DNA of 64,000 nucleotides. Source: Glandiceps talaboti. Lineage: Eukaryota > Hemichordata > Enteropneusta > Spengelidae. How positions within the stretch are numbered: position 1 is the first letter of the stretch; each line of letters begins with the position of its first letter. The DNA is taken from positions 19,178,710-19,242,709 of the forward strand of contig NC_135568.1 in the NCBI RefSeq assembly GCF_964340395.1, in the 5' to 3' direction. The notes beneath the pieces are model-generated. The model worked only from the letters and a program-made list of their open reading frames with translations, was not told the DNA's origin and did no database searches. Both the position numbers and the translations under genes were made by a program. Below, in pieces: positions 1 to 13,560 of the stretch.

Positions 1-2215
1 GTATTAATGGTACAATAGGTGGAGTATTCACCCTTACCTATATACTTGTATACAATATGTATTAATGGTACAATAGGTGGAGTGTTCACCCTTACCTAAA
101 TACTTGTATATAATATGTATTAATGGTACAATAGGTGGAGTGTTCACCCTTACCTAAATACTTGTATATAATATGTATTAATGGTACAATAGGTGTAGTG
201 TTCACCCTTACCTAAATACTTGTATATAATATGTATTAATGGTACAATAGGTGTAGTGTTCACCCTTACCTAAATACTTGTATATAATATGTATTAATGG
301 TACAATAGGTGTAGTGTTCACCCTTACCTATATACTTGTATATAATATGTATTAATGGTACAACAGGTGTAGCGTTCACCCTTACCTAAATACTTGTATA
401 TAATATGTATTAATGGTACAATAGGTGGAGTGTTCACCCTTACCTAAATACTTGTATATAATATGCATTAATGGTACAACAGGTGTAGTGTTCACCCTTA
501 CCTAAATACTTGTATATAATATGTATTAATGGTACAATAGGTGGAGTGTTCACCCTTACCTAAATACTTGTATATAATATGTATTAATGGTACAATAGGT
601 GTAGTGTTCACCCTTACCTAAATACTTGTATATAATATGTATTAATGGTACAATAGGTGTAGTGTTCACCCTTACCTAAATACTTGTATATAATATGTAT
701 TAATGGTACAACAAGTGTAGTATTCACCCTTACCTAAATACTTGTATATAATATGTATTAATGGTACAATAGGTGTAGTGTTCACCCTTACCTATATACT
801 TGTATATAATATGTATTAATGGTACAACAGGTGTAGCGTTCACCCTTACCTAAATACTTGTATATAATATGTATTAATGGTACAATTGGTGGAGTGTTCA
901 CCCTTATCTAAATACTTGTATATAATATGTATTAATGGTACAAATTGGTGGAGTGTTCACCCTTACCTAAATACTTGTATATAATATGTATTAATGGTAC
1001 AATTGGTGGAGTATTCACCCTTACCTATATACTTGTATATAATATGTATTAATGGTACAACAGGTGTAGTGTTCACCCTTACCTAAATACTTGTATATAA
1101 TATGTATTAATGGTACAACAAGTGTAGTGTTCACCCTTACCTAAATACTTGTATATAATATGTATTAATGGTACAATAGGTGGAGTATTCACCCTTACCT
1201 AAATACTTGTATATAATATGTATTAATGGTACAATAGGTGGAGTATTCACCCTTACCTAAATACTTGTATATAATATGTATTAATGGTACAACAAGTGTA
1301 GTGTTCACCCTTACCTAAATACTTGTATATAATATGTATTAATGGTACAAATTGGTGGAGTGTTCACCCTTACCTAAATACTTGTATATAATATGTATTA
1401 ATGGTACAATAGGTGGAGTATTCACCCTTACCTAAATACTTGTATATAATATGTATTAATGGTACAATAGGTGTAGTGTTCACCCTTACCTAAATACTTG
1501 TATATAATATGTATTAATGGTACAACAAGTGTAGTATTCACCCTTATCTAAATACTTGTATATAATATGTATTAATGGTACAATAGGTGGAGTGTTCACC
1601 CTTACCTAAATACTTGTATATAATATGTATTGATGGTACAAATTGGTGGAGTGTTCACCCTTACCTATATACTTGTATATAATATGTATTAATGGTACAA
1701 TTGGTGGAGTGTTCACCCTTACCTATATACTTGTATATAATATGTATTAATGGTACAATTGGTGGAGTGTTCACCCTTACCTAAATACTTGTATATAATA
1801 TGTATTAATGGTACAACAGGTGGAGTATTCACCCTTACCTACAATGTATATACTTGTATATAATATGTATTAATGGTACAATAGGTGGAGTGTTCACCCT
1901 TACCTATATACTTGTATATAATATGTATTAATGGTACAATAGGTGGAGTGTTCACCCTTACCTAAATACTTGTATATAATATGTATTAATGGTACAACAG
2001 GTGGAGTATTCACCCTTACCTACAATGTATATACTTGTATATAATATGTATTAATGGTACAATAGGTGGAGTGTTCACCCTTACCTATATACTTGTATAT
2101 AATATGTATTAATGGTACAATAGGTGGAGTATTCACCCTTATCTAAATACTTGTATATAATATGTATTAATGGTACAATAGGTGGAGTGTTCACCCTTAC
2201 CTATATACTTATATA
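1..2215. repeat. 58-bp minisatellite, about 38 tandem copies
   Basis: A unit of 58 bp, starting GTATTAATGGTACAATAGG and including TTCACCCTTACC and TACTTGTATATAATAT, repeats without interruption from the first base to about 2215. The array is cut by the window edge, so its full length is unknown. Copies differ at a few sites: CAATAGGTGG, CAACAGGTGT, CAATTGGTGG and CAACAAGTGT. Two copies (near 1840 and 2021) carry the same short insertion containing ACAATGTATA, which suggests block duplication of several units. No reading frame stays open. Confidence 0.95.
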
Positions 2216-2811
2216 CGATTTATAATAGATTAAAAAATATAATATTTGCCAATATAATGCCTATAGTTCTCCTGAAAGTGTTTAATCATAGCAAGTAGAC
2301 TCCTACAGTAAACTGTAAATTCAAAAAGTTATTTCAGTATATGTTTGTATTCTAAGGAACAGCTTGAATCTAACCAAAACACTCTTGAGCAATACTGCAA
2401 CCTAATCAAAATGTTAAAAGTTTCCTTTAGATAATTAATTTATAGTTTTGTTCAGTTGTACATGTCGTCAATAATTAAGTTGGGAAATATTGATTAATTA
2501 TGTCTATGAGCTCCTGCCCATCTAATATATTAGGGCAGCCTACAGTGCTTATCATAATTTATGCAGCCTGTCTGGGTCAGCTGCGAATAGGTATAATGCA
2601 TTCAGTAATATTTAGTCTGGAGACTGTAGCAGGAAGTACCAGTGGGTCTTATATTTTGACAAAATGGAAGATCACAAGTCATTAGTCAATAGAACCATCA
2701 CTTGACACTTCAAATTCACCTGGACAGACTGTGATGAGCTTTTCCTTACTTATATGCAATGTTATATTGGTTCATCCAAATACTTTTCTGACAGACTGCC
2801 ATATCAAACCT
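2216..2811. other. Intergenic or intronic stretch, nothing recognised
   Basis: AT-rich sequence with one short unsupported open frame at 2500-2685. No domain, splice-bounded exon, RNA gene or repeat family was recognised. Confidence 0.5.
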
Positions 2812-2936
2812 AAACAAGTCATTGAGAATGACATAGTCCCTGCTATAATTGGGTTTTAAGGAATTATCACTACTCTGATCACGCAACAACATTTGTGAAC
2901 CTAAAACAAACAGACTTAGATATGTTGTGTGTGCTT
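2812..2936 (+). mobile_element. P-type element, 5' fragment
   Basis: Begins ACAAGTCATTGAGAATGACA followed by TAGTCCCTGC and ATTGGGTTTTAAG, the same 5' end as the P elements at 48.8, 52.4, 55.5 and 61.0 kb. The first 120 bp or so match the 55.5-kb copy closely. Similarity stops near 2936, where M-type sequence begins. The 3' end and the 151-bp tandem units are missing. Confidence 0.75.
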
Positions 2937-4201
2937 GTTATGTATTTGCTATGGACATGGTGTTGTTGCTAGGCTTATTTGTATATATTTCTGAATGTTT
3001 ATTCATTTGTCAATTAATCCTTGTTGTTATCAATGCATTACACAACATTAATAAGGTGCTACTATGGGTATGGTCTTATTGCCAGGCATATTTGCATTCA
3101 ATTTTTGAATGTTTATTCACTTGCCTGCCCATCTCTGTTTTGGTTGACTGTTGACTGTGTCAAAATATGTTGGACAATATCTGTAGAATAACTCCTCCAG
3201 AAACATTCCATTTCAGCTAAATTCACCTAGCAGTTTTCGAGATACAAGTTTGGACTAAAATTGCCAACTGCCTATTTGTGTGTGTGCTACCAGTACCTAT
3301 ATTTTGCTTGTGTTATTTCATTAAAAAAACATACTGTATGAACTGTAAAAAGAATTGTTACACATGATTGGCACCCTATCTTTTCTGGTCTGGTAGTAAA
3401 TTTGAGCCCTTCACTTGATGAGATTGCATTTACAAAGCTTAGACAGTCAAGGGGTCGAAATAGAAATATTTTTAACATGTGTGCACCTTGACTTTGGAAT
3501 TTACCTGCACACAATGTACACACAATATTTTTCAGTTAAATTTGTCCTATTATATATTAAATTATTGCAATAAGTAATGCTAGGATTCAATCTTTTGTTC
3601 AGCCTGGCCAGCAGTACTCAACTTCTTTTATCTATTCTTGATGATGGATCTTTCAGCAGGACCAAAATGCAGAATTAAAAGGTTTTAAATTCAACGTCAT
3701 TGGGAGTAAGTTCATATCATTTATACTGCACTAACAATAGAATAATATTTTTGAGATTTAATTTTTGACCAAAATTCACATTTTACACCTAATTTGCATA
3801 TTACTGATGAGATCCTTATATGTTTAATATTGCTTCATCTGTGCACCCCCACATACATCCTCGTTAAATTTCAGCCAAATCTGCTCCCTAGTTTTGGAAT
3901 TAAAGATGTTTGACCAAAAAGACACATTTTTAGCCCTTATTTGCATATTACTGATGGCATCATCATGTCATGAACAAATATTAATTTACTCTACCCTAAG
4001 ACTGTTCCCACCAAATTTCAGGCAAATCTGCTCAGTGGTTTTAGAGCTTAAGTTTTTTGACCAAAAATGACATTTTTTGACCTAAAACGCACATTTCTGA
4101 TGCAATCATTTTCATTTGAACAATTTCTTAACGAGACACCCAAAGTAACATGGCCACCAAATATCAAAGTAATTGGTCCAGCAGTTTTTGACTTTAAGTT
4201 G

Positions 4202-4252
<51 letters not shown>

Positions 4253-4300
4253 CAATGCCTATAGCACTACTGAACCTTATCAGTTCAATTGTGCTAAAAA
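2937..4300. mobile_element. M-type non-autonomous element
   Basis: Contains the repeated M motifs: GGCATATTTGCAT, GAATGTTTATTCA, TAATTTGCATATTACTGATG and TTTTGACCAAAAA. It ends in a CA microsatellite followed by AGCAATGCCTATAGCACTAC and a terminal AATTGTGCTAA near 4297. That end is the inverse of the TAGCACAACTG found where other M copies start (17904). No coding capacity was seen. It is probably a MITE or similar short element whose body consists of tandem subunits. Confidence 0.7.
4205..4251. repeat. (CA)n microsatellite
   Basis: About 23 CA dinucleotides just inside the 3' end of an M element. The same placement is seen in the M copies at 16.5 and 51.5 kb, so the microsatellite belongs to the element. 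Confidence 0.95.
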
Positions 4301-6275
4301 GCAATGCCATAAGACACTTTGTCAATGAAGAGTACACAATGAATTAAGCTGAATTGAGGTACTAACTGCTGAAATATGTGTCATTAACACTGACAACAAT
4401 GTTGTTGTGAACATAGTGCATATTTCCACAACTATCAAAGGGTGAAATGTGGCAACACGACATTTGCACATGCCATACTTATGATCCTATCAAAAATTGC
4501 CAATTTGAATGCCTCATATTTGACAAGCAGTCTCAAGTCTCAAACTTCAAAGATAACAAGGTTCCATGCATTCATTTACTTCTGCATTTCCAATAAGTAA
4601 ATCATAGACCCTCCACCAACGGGGTATGCAACTACATCATTTCCACTGAAACGAACTCTGTTTGCATACATTAAGTTTAATTAATCCTGTTACTATAGCA
4701 GTAATGAAGACTTCCTTCAAGAGTGTAAAAACCTCATGATGCTACATAAATCACATGTAAAATCTCGAAAAAGATGAGAAGAGATTATACGCGGTTATGC
4801 TTATTTATGTTGATGACCACAACACATCATGGTATGGCATCTTCCCATGTCTTTGACGACAATTTTGATTTTTGTCAGCTCTGTATACACAAGGAAGGAC
4901 TTGATAATTGAACAAGAGTGGGCATGAAACCATACAAAATCATGTAAATGATAACGTACAATTATGATGAAAATATGTAATTTCCTTATACGAAGACATG
5001 CCAACAGTGGCCGACACATGCAACAAGCATGAGAAAGGCTGGAAGTTTAGATACAAATCTATAATTCTGCCATTTTTTCCGCGACTATTGCGCGAGACAT
5101 TTTGAAATCTATGCATGCCTCTAGAATTTGAAGAATGATGTACAATTTTGTGAAACACATCGTCGATCGAACTGGTATGTCTATAAATTTTGTACATTTC
5201 TACAATGCCATGTATTTTTATGCCATTTTAATAGCCCTGCATAACACCGGCACATGTACTACGCTCAAGAACATAACAGATTTGCACTTTTCAAATCAAA
5301 GAAGACATAATGGGTTACAATTCATTCAAATATTAAAATTGAGCCACAACTTGAAAGGTAATCTGCGTAAATACAATCTCTCAAGTCAAAGTTGGAGTAC
5401 TTCTCATTTTCTCAGTTAGTTCGGTCATGGTTCATCTGAGAATGATGTAAAGTTTCAAATTCAATTGGCTAGCAACCAGAAATTTGAAGTCTAGTACTCG
5501 TTTTGAAATCGTTTCGGAGACATGTTTTTGACGAAATGTATCGTGAATATATCAACCACGACAACAGAGGTAAAATGGCAACCACGCATTGGATGTTTAC
5601 ATTTTATTTTGATGTAGTTACGATAACACGCCTAATCCTGATCAATGAAGGCAGCCTAAAATATTAACATGTGATAAAAAGCATCAATAAATAGACTCAA
5701 AACTTCAAGAATCATTTCTGACAGAGAAATCCAGTAACAACCCTAATGAACGAAACACTGTACTCAAAGCATACTGCAACAATCGCAAACAATGGACAGC
5801 TTACGTGATCTATTCTTCTTTTCACACCAGAGAACAACAAAATACACGACAAGACTATGTATGATTACCTAAAATACTATATATCTTGTTGGGTCTTCAA
5901 CCAGTTATAAACTTCGAAATGGTCAGAAAATTTAGTGAAAAACATGTCGGATAGCTAGCAACTATCATTGAGTCACAGTGACTGTAAACAACTCAGAAAT
6001 GGACAGGAAATGCTTATGTAGCTTAATGTATGCAAACAAACATCATACAATAAACATTTAGAGATCCTTTGATGTGTATCCTGTTGCAGTGTTGGTGGAG
6101 GGTCTATGAGTAAATATATCAATTAATGTTGATTAAATCCTTCTCTTACTTCAAAATTCAAACTTAATCATCAAAAACAACCACTCTGTGTGCTTTTTGT
6201 TATTCTGAGGAGATTTGTACAGTTTTTCCAGTGACAATTGATATGTACAGTGTGCACCTCAATTTTGAAATCTAC
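4301..6275. other. Nearly 2 kb, nothing recognised
   Basis: No exon with recognisable protein similarity, no RNA gene and no tandem repeat was found. Short open frames at 4801-5419 overlap on both strands and resemble no family. The last 60 bases, including TTTTGAAATCTACCTGCA, are related to 3470-3520 and 14430-14450, so this is itself a dispersed repeat that the next element interrupts. Confidence 0.45.
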
Positions 6276-6284
6276 CTGCACTGG

Positions 6285-8105
6285 CGTACCTTGCGAGTAG
6301 CAAGTGGCGAAATGTGCTACTTGCGAGTGGTGAAAAGTGATGCTTGCGAGTGGTGAAATGTATCACTTGCGAGTAGTGAAAAGTGACGCTTGCGAGTGGT
6401 GACAATGTATGACTTGCGAGTGGCTAATGGTTAAAGGTTTGATGTTTGATGATCGTGATGGCATGACATCGACAGTGTTACCAGTGATTGGAGCCTCGTG
6501 ATTGGCCTCGCTAGCTAGGTAGCAGCATGGTGGCTTTGGTAAGTACGATAGTACCAATAGTAACGTTGTACTTACCGTTGTACTTCCCGAAGCCACTGTG
6601 TGTAAACTGTCCATTATCCAAACGTCTTGGGGGACATGCTTTTTAGATGAATAAAAAATGAAATTCCTATGGATGAGGAAAGTATTAGTAGTCGCGTTCG
6701 ACCAAGAACACTGAATGAATTTACGATGCTACTCGATAGCTCAACGCTACTCGAGTCGATCAACGCTACATAAACATCCGGAGCAAGACCCGTTGGGCTT
6801 TGTACATCCATGGATATATCTCACTAATACATCCATGGTTCTACCGTAGCTCTGGAGACATGTCGAAAAACCCAGCATACACCCAGAGCTAGTTCTAGCC
6901 ATGTCGTGTTAATGGCCAGCTTAGTTGCGAATTCACGTACATGTAACTTAATTGTCTTTTAATTTCTTGATGTCCAAAATTGTTGTCTTCCCAACTCCAC
7001 AAACTCCACTCAAGTTTTACCGTGATCAAGTAGTCGATTGACAATTTGCACCAAGGCCCTCGTATCTCCCAAGTTTTATTCATTGTATACACTGCTTTGA
7101 CTAATAAACTACGGCCAGTGTTTGGCGGTCTTACGATAAAGTTACTTCAAATCATAAAGTTTTTTCGTTCAACAACATCGCCGGTTAGTCTGTTGTCATC
7201 ATTCCATTGTTTGCTATAAACTCTCCGTTTGTTACAAGACCACGAATATTTGTTTAAAAACCTTGTGGGGTTATACTTCCATGCTTACACGAACTCATGG
7301 GTAAAACTTGTCGGAACGCAAATGAACTCAAATGACCTATTTGATCACGTACGACCGCAGTTGAATTTCAGTCGAAGTTCTGTGTTGTCAGCGTCGATAT
7401 AATTATTCATTTTTTTAATTTTTTTTTTTTTAAATCCAAGCTTCTTGTCTGAATAACCATAGAGAGTAAAAGGGTCTTCTGTCTATGGAATAATTACCGT
7501 TTCGGTTCCATGAAAGTTAGTGAAACAATATAAGAATTGCCATTCACGCCTCCAACCTCTAAAAAGCTACCGGCAGACAATAGTCAACTCTGCGACATTT
7601 TTTAAATGTTATTATGCCAATTTATAAAACAACTACGCTATTATTCCGGGTGATAACAAAGAAATGGTATAAAAGTTTGACTGTAGGGTGAGGAAGATCA
7701 TTTCTCTCATTCTTTCCAACATGAATGTACCATGGAGAACCTCACCATTTCACAGCAGAAAGCTTGGGCAGTCCTTCAGTGCAAGGTAGCATCATTCCAC
7801 AGTAAGACAAAGCTCGAAGTCACTGTAGTCACTAGCTATATCGATAAAGTTACGGGAAAGCAGCACTATTTAACCAGCGGGACCGATCTCCTGGCCAAGT
7901 CCCTGTTGGGGTTGATATGAGAGCTGTGAGAGCCACAGAATGCTAGACACGGTTTTATACTAGCAAGTGATACATTGTCACCACTCACAAGCGTCACTTT
8001 TCACTACTCGCAAGTGATACATTGTCACCATTCTCAAGCGTAACTTTTCACCACTCGCCAGTGGTGTATTTCGCCACTTGCTACTCGCAACTTTCACTCG
8101 CATCA
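6285..8105. mobile_element. Foldback-like element with long internally repetitive inverted ends
   Basis: The left arm (about 6290-6427) and right arm (about 7965-8102) are inverted copies of each other. Each arm is built from short direct subrepeats of the type ACTTGCGAGTGGTGAAAAGT. The 1.5-kb interior has no recognised transposase; small frames at 6614-6811 and 7732-7920 match nothing known to me. Arms made of short direct repeats are typical of foldback-type elements, but no target duplication was identified, so class and exact ends are inferred. Confidence 0.65.
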
Positions 8106-8240
8106 TGCATATTTTGTACCTTGTACCTGGATAATTTGAGCCCTGGAAGTGACCAAGCTTGTATTTATGGGAGTAGACAGATTAGCCCACATGAGTGAAG
8201 CCTAACAACACCATGAGGGTGAATGCAATACAGCACATGG
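8106..8240. repeat. Flank shared in inverted orientation with 14.2-14.4 kb
   Basis: Includes GCATCATGCATATTTTGTAC, GAGCCCTGGAAGTGACCAAG and CTTGTATTTATGGGAGT. The reverse complement occurs at 14214-14360, next to the same subrepeat arm. This part is therefore element sequence outside the inverted arm, or a second nested element. Confidence 0.7.
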
Positions 8241-8375
8241 CTGGAATTTAATCTTGTCTGCGGAACACTCCAAACCGCGAGATTTTTTGAGTCATTGAAA
8301 AGCCCAGCAAACATGCCAAATAAGAACAAAAAGGTATGTCAAGACAAACCATTGAAGGGAGAAAACCTACCTGCC

Positions 8376-9545
8376 AGCCTAACTAACTATACCTACCTAC
8401 CCACTTCCCTCAATGCCTAACTACCTACTACTATCTAACGGCCTACCTATCTTATATCTATCTAACGGCCTACCCACCAATTATTTAATTACCAGCCTAC
8501 CTACCTACCTACCTACCTACCTAATATTTAAATACCAGCCTACCTAATTCCCTACCTACCCACCTACCTACCTAATATTTAAATACCAGCCTACCTACCT
8601 ACCTACCCACCTACCTACCTAATATTTAAATACCAGCCTACCTACCTACCTACCTAATATTTAAATACCAACCTACCTAATATTTAAATACCAGCCTACC
8701 TACCTCCCTACCAGACTACCTACCTACCTACCTACCTACCTACCTAATATTTAAATACCAGCCTACCTACCTACCTACCTACCTACCTACCTACCTACCT
8801 CCCTACCTAATATTTAAATACCAGCCTACTTACCTACCTACCTACCTAATATTTAAATACCAGCCTACCTACCTACCTACCTACCTACCTACCTAATATT
8901 TAAATACCAGCCTACCTACCTACCTAATATTTAAATACCAGCCTACCTACCTACCTAATATTTAAATACCAGCCTACCTACCTCCCTACCTACCTAATAT
9001 TTAAATACCTGCCTACCTACCTACCTACAATTTAAATACCTGCCTACCTACCTACCTACCTACAATTTAAATACCTGCCTACCTACCTACCTACCTACCT
9101 ACCTACCTACAATTTAAATACCAGCTTACCTACCTACCTACCTACCTACCTACTTTCCTACCTACCTACCTACAATTTAAATACCAGCCTACCTACCTAC
9201 CTACCTACCTACCTACCTACCTACCTACCAACTTTCCTACCTACCTACCTACCTACCTACTTTCCTACCTACCTACCTACCTACCTACAATTTAAATACC
9301 AGCTTACCTACCTACCTATCTACCTACCTACTAACCCACCCACCTACCTACAATTTAAATACCAGCTTACCTACCTACCTACCTACCTACCTACAATTTA
9401 AATACCAGCTTACCTACCTACCTACCTACCTACCTACCTACCTACTAACCCACCCACCTACCTATAATTTAAATACCAACCTACCTACATATTTATCTTA
9501 CACCTACCTACCTGTCGGTCTACCTACCTATCCACTACTTAAATA
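8376..9545. repeat. CCTA-rich satellite with a longer spacer motif
   Basis: Over 1.1 kb consists of runs of CCTA (ACCT on phase shift). They are broken at irregular intervals by AATATTTAAATACCAGC or the related ACAATTTAAATACC. The spacer changes from AATATTTAAATACC in the first half to ACAATTTAAATACC in the second half, which points to two separate expansion phases. Confidence 0.95.
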
Positions 9546-9679
9546 CCTGCTTAATAAATAATTATTATTAAGTTTATCAATTTTTAGTTAAAGTGGACTT
9601 TAACTCAAACTTTCTATATATCTAAATCATGTGGAATGTGAATACTAAAGCGGACATCATAAAATAACAAAGTGATATT

Positions 9680-9708
9680 CCCCCCCCCCCCTCTCTCTCT
9701 CTCTCTCT
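9680..9708. repeat. Poly-C / (CT)n tract
   Basis: Twelve or so C residues run directly into about nine CT dinucleotides. Confidence 0.9.
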
Positions 9709-9719
9709 ATCTGTCATAT

Positions 9720-10420
9720 CCTTTAAGAATGTTAGTGACCATGGATCTACACAGATTTCTGTCCTTTGCTGTTCTGAGAATTTTTAACTCTGCTACTTCT
9801 GTTTTAGGAATTCGTTCTTCCATCCATTTACTTTTAGCTTTTGAGGTATGTCATGCGTTGTCTTCCTCTACTGCAATTCCCATTTACATGACCAGTTAGC
9901 ATTAATTCTTCTAATCCTTCTTTCCTCATAATGTGTCCTAAGAACTTGAGCTGTCCTTTTCTCTAATGGTTTTCATCAGTTTCTTCTGTGTGCCAGCTCT
10001 TCTTAAAACCTCCTCATTTGTTATGTGATCAGCCATGATATTTTCATCATTCTTCTGTAAAACCACATTTCTGTTGCCTGTAATTTATGCTCCACCAACC
10101 TTCAATTCAAACTTTGGGCTTTCACTTTTGCTTCCCACCATGCAATTGATTGACAATCCTTTTTTCTTGCTCCCCTCTTCAACTTTGTCTAACAGTTCTT
10201 GTAGTTTCTCTTGAGATTCAGAAACCAATACTGTGTCATCTGCATACCGTAAGTTGTTAACATTATGTCCACCAATTACAAAACCACTGTTTTCGTTTAA
10301 TTCTCACAAATCATTTCACTATAAAGGTTGAAGAGGTCCGGGGAAAACAAACATCCTTGTCACACTCCTTTTTTGATCTCTGTAAACTCACTCATATCAT
10401 ACTTCTAAAACTCATTACAA
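9720..10420 (-). pseudogene. Non-LTR retrotransposon reverse transcriptase remnant
   Basis: Translated on the minus strand, the segment around 10320-10140 reads GGHNVNNLRYADDTVLVSES followed by QEKLQELLDKVEEGSKKKGL. This holds the reverse transcriptase YADD catalytic box with its usual downstream helix. Further downstream, around 10010-9940, is TNEEVLRRAGTQKKLMKTI, which in related LINEs lies well C-terminal of the RT core. Stop codons, frameshifts and a large internal deletion join the two. The copy is dead; the clade was not assigned. Confidence 0.75.
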
Positions 10421-12600
10421 GAAATGACTTGATTTAGATAACTGACCCTGAAGTACAATGTCAAGGTCAAAATCTGAAAAGACAGCTTGCTGATAATATG
10501 GGGCAGACACTCGAATGGAGTCTGTATGTATTTCAATTTTTGAGTTATAAGTAAATATTGATTTTTAACTACAACATCTCCATTGACAACATACTCCCCT
10601 CAAATAGATAATAGATTAATATAGTCTTCGTGTATTAATGCTTTTGAGTTAAATAGTAAATCACAATTGTTCACTAAAAAGACGGCTGTCATTGAGTAAA
10701 ATGGGAGGGGGGGGGGTTCCACAACTATAACAAGCACACTAATTACTGGCTAACAGAAGAATTTAATCAAGGTGGCTGACTGACTGACTGACTGACTGAC
10801 CGACTGTGTAGTTAGTCTGACAAGTATATATATACATGTCTGGCATGAATAGCTGATTCCAACCAAACTTAGGACAAATGTCACGTACATATACATATTA
10901 CTTTGTTTTGTGACCTTGGCAAAAATGGTGGAATGGTGGACATGTTTGTCATTAAAATGTATTTTTCTCTACTGACTCTTTAAGCTTAATAGATAGTGAC
11001 ATCATTTGAGTGTCTACAATCTTATCATCCATGCATGATGAGCTTTTTATTGAAACCTTAAAAACTTCAGCTTGAAATGTATGCTTAGATGAAATTGAAA
11101 TTATCCATAGTGTTCATGTATACCTCTGAATGAATGGACCGGCATAAACCAAATCATGCACAACTGTCAGATACTGTAGTCTAGTTATATACACAATAAG
11201 GACCTAATTAATGGCAGTAACATTTGTCTTTAAACATTCAGAATAGCAATAAGTAAGAAATTTGTTGGAAGTGTGAAAACTTGCATCATGTAGTTAGTTA
11301 ATTAGTTTGTTAGTTTGTTAGCAAGTTAGTTTATTGATTAGTTCTTTAGTTAGGTAAATAACAAGCCTTCACATTCCAAATGTTTCTCCTTATTCCTCTG
11401 GGATATTTTTGAAAAATATGTCTTTTATATATTTAGATGAACCATTTATAGAGTGGTATACATATTTGTACTACAGTATCTGACAGTTGTGGCAGGTTTG
11501 GTCAAAACTGGTCCATGCATTCAGACATACACATGCATACTTCAAGAGAGCTCATCATGAATAATACGAGGATAGACATCCAAATGAGGTTTCTATCTAT
11601 TATCTAAGCTTCCTGTGTAAGTGGGTGAAACATGTATTCCTCTGACTGTTGGCCACTCAATTGGTCATTATTGTGAAGGTAACAAAGCAAAGCAAAGTAA
11701 TGTGCATATGTTGACTTCTATACCTGACATTTGTTCCAGGTTTGCATGAAAGTGGCCCATGCATGTTATTTGTGTACAAACCTGTTCTGAACTTTGTTTT
11801 GATATTTGACTTTGAGCACACAGGTCAAGGTGAAAATTCTGATACAAAGGCTTTTAAGAGCACACTTAAATACCACTAAGTGTCACTGCAATATGCAAAA
11901 GATAGCTTGATTTTGACAATGATCCTGAAGGTCAATGTCAAAGTCAAAGGCCAATACCTAAAAGGTAGGGATACACCTCACTGTATTGGAGTATACACAC
12001 TTGACTATCTACTGTAATTTTCCAGTTTATACAGTAAATCATGATTTTATTTCTACAAATAAGATTCATTGTTCATTACAAGCATGGCCACCATTCACAT
12101 AAAAGTTATTTCAACACCAAAAGTAATCTATGAATTATGTTTCTCTTATTTTGTTCATTATTTAGTTGTTTATTTATTTTCTTGTTCTGCATTACCACTA
12201 AACATCACTTTGAAAGAAATTGGCCATACATAAATGTGACAGACTGCATGCAATATACAAGAATAGATCGATACTGGCAACTGACCCAGAAGTTCAAGGT
12301 CAAGGTCAAAAGGTCACCTTCCTTACAAGAATGCTTGCAAATGATTATATTTGGTTAGACATTTGAGTACACTCTCTATGTATAGAAGTTTGAGTTAGGC
12401 AGTAATATATTGATTTGTTTACTCCCCATACGTACAGGAGTAATACAGCAAATATGAAACATGGAAGAACAATAAATCTGGCTAACATGAGGCTTAATTC
12501 AGAGAGAGACAAGAATCAAGGCTGGCTACAAGGCTCTTTGCCTGACACTGGGCAGAAATCAACGCATCACCAAAACGAATATTTTGTGTGCCATTGTAAG
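10421..12600. other. Low-copy dispersed repeats, no gene recognised
   Basis: Several diverged copies of a motif with CTGAAGGTCAATGTCAA or GTTCAAGGTCAAGGTCAAA occur near 10450, 11930 and 12290, and again near 58370. A poly-G run (about 10707), a GACT run (10773-10800) and a TTAG-rich stretch (11290-11350) are present. The open frame at 12137-12358 covers one of these repeats and is not a gene candidate. Confidence 0.5.
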
Positions 12601-13560
12601 CAGGGTCATAATTTCCAGCAAAAAATAACAAATTCAGTTTTATCTGTCATTAAGGCAAAGAAAATTTGAAGACATCCAAGCTCTGACATTGGAAATACAT
12701 GATTCAAGATTTCTAAGTGTATCATCGTAATTTGTAAGGGGGAAAGACAAATTAGAGTCATCGGCATAGAAAAACTGGGCAAACCAATCTCCAAGTTCAA
12801 CAGAGTCATTATGATCGGGTAATGTATGAGTTTTTGTATGTCCATGAAGTCCAGTGAAGAGCTTTTTCTGAACTCCAGCAGTTTTCAACCAGGCCGGCAT
12901 AGTAACTTTTCTTGGCAGCTTTAACTTTTTGCACATTTGTTTGAAGTTCTCTGTATATTTGGCATGCATTTCCAGTTCAGATTTTCTCCAGGCTCTCTCA
13001 GCTTTCATCCTTGCTTTCCTCGAAGATGGAATCAGTAATCAGTAATGTTAGGAACCAATCGTTTCCGCAGAGGAGCATGATAATCACGTGTATCATGAAG
13101 AATATGATAGAGTGAGTCAAGTTTGGGTGATAATCAACATTTTCCAGTGTTTGAGTACAACGGGAAATGAAGTCAGATGCAAATAATCAGCAGAGAAACC
13201 TTTGAAACATCTCATGCTTATACATTTTCGAGTGTCTCTGTAGAGGTAGGGGTGATTGATAGAAAGTGATTTGACATGGTGTAGACTGGTTCCACTTGAG
13301 CGTCAGCAACGGTAGTAGTACATGGGTGATAATATGATCAATGGTATAACCATTAGATTTGTTTGGCGGAGGATGGTAGACGACAACAAATATGACATAC
13401 GACAATTGAGTTTTTATACGAACCTCCATAAGTTCTACAGACATGGAGAACAAGTCAACTGAATTAAGTACTCGTGAATAATGTTTCTGTAACAGTTGTT
13501 TTACGTTTAAGGCTTTGAGTGACAGGAATCTTGACAAGACATAACTGATACAGAATCAGT
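12600..13560 (-). pseudogene. CR1/L2-like LINE fragment, internally deleted
   Basis: Minus-strand pieces appear in LINE order. At 13537-13187 the frame includes SVELMEVRI and VVVYHPPPNKSNGYT, typical of the apurinic-like endonuclease domain. At 13008-12640 comes a linker beginning AERAWRKSELEMHAKYTENF. It jumps directly into QFFYADDSNLSF, the catalytic box of reverse transcriptase, followed by NVRAWMSSNFLCLN and, in another frame, KTEFVIF. Most of the RT palm is therefore missing between linker and YADD box, and frameshifts break the rest. Confidence 0.8.

Noticed and set aside
1-2215. CRISPR-like appearance of the 58-bp repeats
   Set aside because: Copies are contiguous with no unique spacers, and the window is eukaryotic; it is a minisatellite.
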